A stretch of DNA of 5,307 bases, from contig NZ_CAMLRU010000175.1 of the NCBI RefSeq assembly GCF_946482535.1, forward strand, positions 1 to 5,307, read 5' to 3'. The notes under the pieces are model-generated. The model was not told the origin of the DNA, ran no database searches, and saw only the letters and a program-made list of their open reading frames with translations. Made by a program: the position numbers and the translations under genes. Positions 4,241 through 5,307 of the stretch are shown here, piece by piece. Source of the stretch: an uncultured Flavobacterium sp. GTDB lineage: Bacteria; Bacteroidota; Bacteroidia; Flavobacteriales; Flavobacteriaceae. Each line of letters opens with the position of its first letter. The first letter of the stretch is position 1.

Positions 4241-5307
4241 TTATAATTCGTAAACCATTAATCCACTTCTGAACTTTGGCTCAATATACGTACTTTTTGG
4301 AGGCATGATTAAATTGTTATCGGCCAAGGCTTTGATTTCGGAAATATCGGAAGGGTAGAGCATGAAGCCGACTTCAAATTCCCCTTCATCCACCAATTCC
4401 TTTATCGTTGCTACCGATTGTTTTCCGGGTATGTATTCGATGCGTTCGTCATTTCTCAAATCTTCAATACCTAAAAGCGGTTGCAAAACTTTGTCGTATA
4501 AAATCTGCGCATCTAAATTATTTAAAATTGAATTTTTGTCATTGCTATTGTCATGGGCATTGCTTCCTTGCTTGTAAAACAAAGCATAAAAATGTCCGTC
4601 GAGATACATCCCGAATTCAAACTTACTCTGTGGTTTCCACAATTCTTGTTCTTTGTCTTTAATGATGAAATGTTCCGCTAATTTTTCCAGAAAATCCTCT
4701 TTTTGAAATCCGTTTAAATCGCGAATGATTCTATTGTACTCGTAGATTTTGATATTGCTTTCGGCGATGAGAAAACTCATAAAATAGTTTAGGTTTTGAT
4801 TGCCCAAATGTTGGTCTTCATCATACAGCAATTCTGCCGAAGCCGAGCGGTGATGTCCATCGGCGATATACAACTCGGGAATATTTTCAAATTGTTGGGT
4901 TAGCCAATTGATTTCGGTTTCTGACTCAATTTTCCAGAGTTGGTGTTGCTCTTTATTGGTGGTGGAATAATTATAAATCGGTGTGCTTTTTTTCTTTTCG
5001 GCTATCCAATTATTTAAAGCTTCGTTATCAGGATAAGTAATTAAAACCGGTTCGGTATTGAAACCCGTTTGGTGTAAATAATCCTTAAAATATTCAACAC
5101 GATATTGCAAAGTGTCTTCGTGTTTTTTGATGACATTGTTCTTGTAATCATCAATAGAAGTGCCGGCAACTATTCCGGTGAAAGACCGGCTTTTAGTTTG
5201 AATTTCATACAAGAAAAAAACGGCCTTATCTTCAGTAATAAAAACACCATCATCTTTAAAGTCTTGGTATTTGTGTGCCACACCTTTAAAACGTTTGTCT
5301 AAGGTGA
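4241..5307 (-). CDS. DUF1015 family protein, 5' end off the right edge
   Basis: The frame is open through the right edge: upstream of the GTG at 5281 it reads TLDKRFKG, which continues the family sequence, so that GTG is an internal valine and the real start lies beyond the window. About 355 residues of an expected 400-420 are visible. Family hallmarks, counted from that valine as 1, are KKHEDT (52-57), the central ADGHHRSAS (140-148), YIPG (283-286) and the C-terminal MPPKSTYIEPKFRSGL (326-341). The DGHHR motif recalls the ParB/sulfiredoxin-like nucleotide-binding loop. I recall a DUF1015 relative being reported as a serine kinase, and in Bacteroidetes the gene often stands beside serC/serA; both are memory-based, so no function is assigned. 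A short N/D/S-rich stretch (239-251) looks like a disordered loop. There is no signal peptide or membrane segment in the visible part. It is translated just ahead of yggS, 11 bp apart. Confidence 0.88.
   Translation of the reverse strand, partial: TLDKRFKGVAHKYQDFKDDGVFITEDKAVFFLYEIQTKSRSFTGIVAGTSIDDYKNNVIKKHEDTLQYRVEYFKDYLHQTGFNTEPVLITYPDNEALNNWIAEKKKSTPIYNYSTTNKEQHQLWKIESETEINWLTQQFENIPELYIADGHHRSASAELLYDEDQHLGNQNLNYFMSFLIAESNIKIYEYNRIIRDLNGFQKEDFLEKLAEHFIIKDKEQELWKPQSKFEFGMYLDGHFYALFYKQGSNAHDNSNDKNSILNNLDAQILYDKVLQPLLGIEDLRNDERIEYIPGKQSVATIKELVDEGEFEVGFMLYPSDISEIKALADNNLIMPPKSTYIEPKFRSGLMVYEL

Larger units (their letters stand above)
383..5307 (-). other. Probable five-gene transcription unit: DUF1015 - yggS - exonuclease/GIY-YIG - miaA - acyl-ACP thioesterase
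   Basis: All five genes read leftward with gaps of 11, 36, 82 and 36 bp. None of the gaps contains a recognisable TAnnTTTG promoter box or a hairpin plus T-tract terminator. The first pair is tightly linked. Linkage across the 82-bp gap is less certain because repeat copy B is there and could process or attenuate the transcript. The promoter should lie off the right edge, and the unit probably ends at the possibly bidirectional hairpin at 263-282. Confidence 0.5.

Noticed and set aside
3972..4272. Plus-strand open frames opposite yggS
   Set aside because: Two overlapping frames antisense to a clear YggS coding sequence; low-complexity translations without start signals.
5279..5281. GTG as the start of the DUF1015 gene
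   Set aside because: The frame stays open to the window edge and the upstream residues (DKRFKG) fit the family, so the gene begins outside the window.
1..5307. Defence system, phage island or other cargo locus
   Set aside because: All genes are recognisable housekeeping or regulatory families with similar base composition, and no integrase, transposase or toxin-like gene is present.

Overview
The window looks like a piece of chromosome from a Flavobacterium-like member of the Bacteroidetes. The support is the protein character (an RprY-like response regulator, and an exonuclease/GIY-YIG fusion typical of the group), the low GC, A-rich leaders in place of clear Shine-Dalgarno sites, and AT-rich heptanucleotide repeats between genes. 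No phage, IS, CRISPR, tRNA or rRNA gene was seen. Almost all DNA is coding; the longest gene-free stretch is 126 bp (257-382).

Layout from left to right. Positions 1-256 (+) hold the C-terminal DNA-binding domain of an OmpR/RprY-type response regulator whose receiver domain lies off the left edge. A strong intrinsic terminator follows (263-290), then copy A of a structured dispersed repeat (291-375). Everything from 383 to the right edge is on the minus strand and probably forms one transcription unit. In the direction of transcription its genes are: a DUF1015 protein (4241-5307, 5' end off the right edge), yggS (3570-4229), a DnaQ-type exonuclease fused to a UvrC-like GIY-YIG nuclease with four spaced cysteines (2172-3533), miaA (1157-2089) and an acyl-ACP thioesterase (383-1120). 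Gaps between these genes are 11, 36, 82 and 36 bp.

The gaps are not ordinary. Both 36-bp gaps consist mostly of tandem heptamers, and a third heptamer array of different sequence lies inside the yggS coding region. The 82-bp gap before miaA carries repeat copy B, in the same orientation relative to the preceding gene as copy A. The two copies share a foldable architecture: three-base outer pairs, a five-base bulge, a CCNG/CNGG stem, a C.T mismatch, and an inner hairpin with a bulged G. Two of the base differences between copies are compensatory.

The genes are mainly housekeeping: PLP homeostasis (YggS), tRNA A37 prenylation (MiaA), fatty-acid release (thioesterase) and DNA repair or processing (exonuclease fusion). 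I see no metabolic theme joining all five. The first pair, DUF1015 and YggS, may belong to a serine/PLP neighbourhood that continues off the right edge. No wholly new system is visible. The structured repeat and the exonuclease/Fe-S-type UvrC fusion are the best leads.
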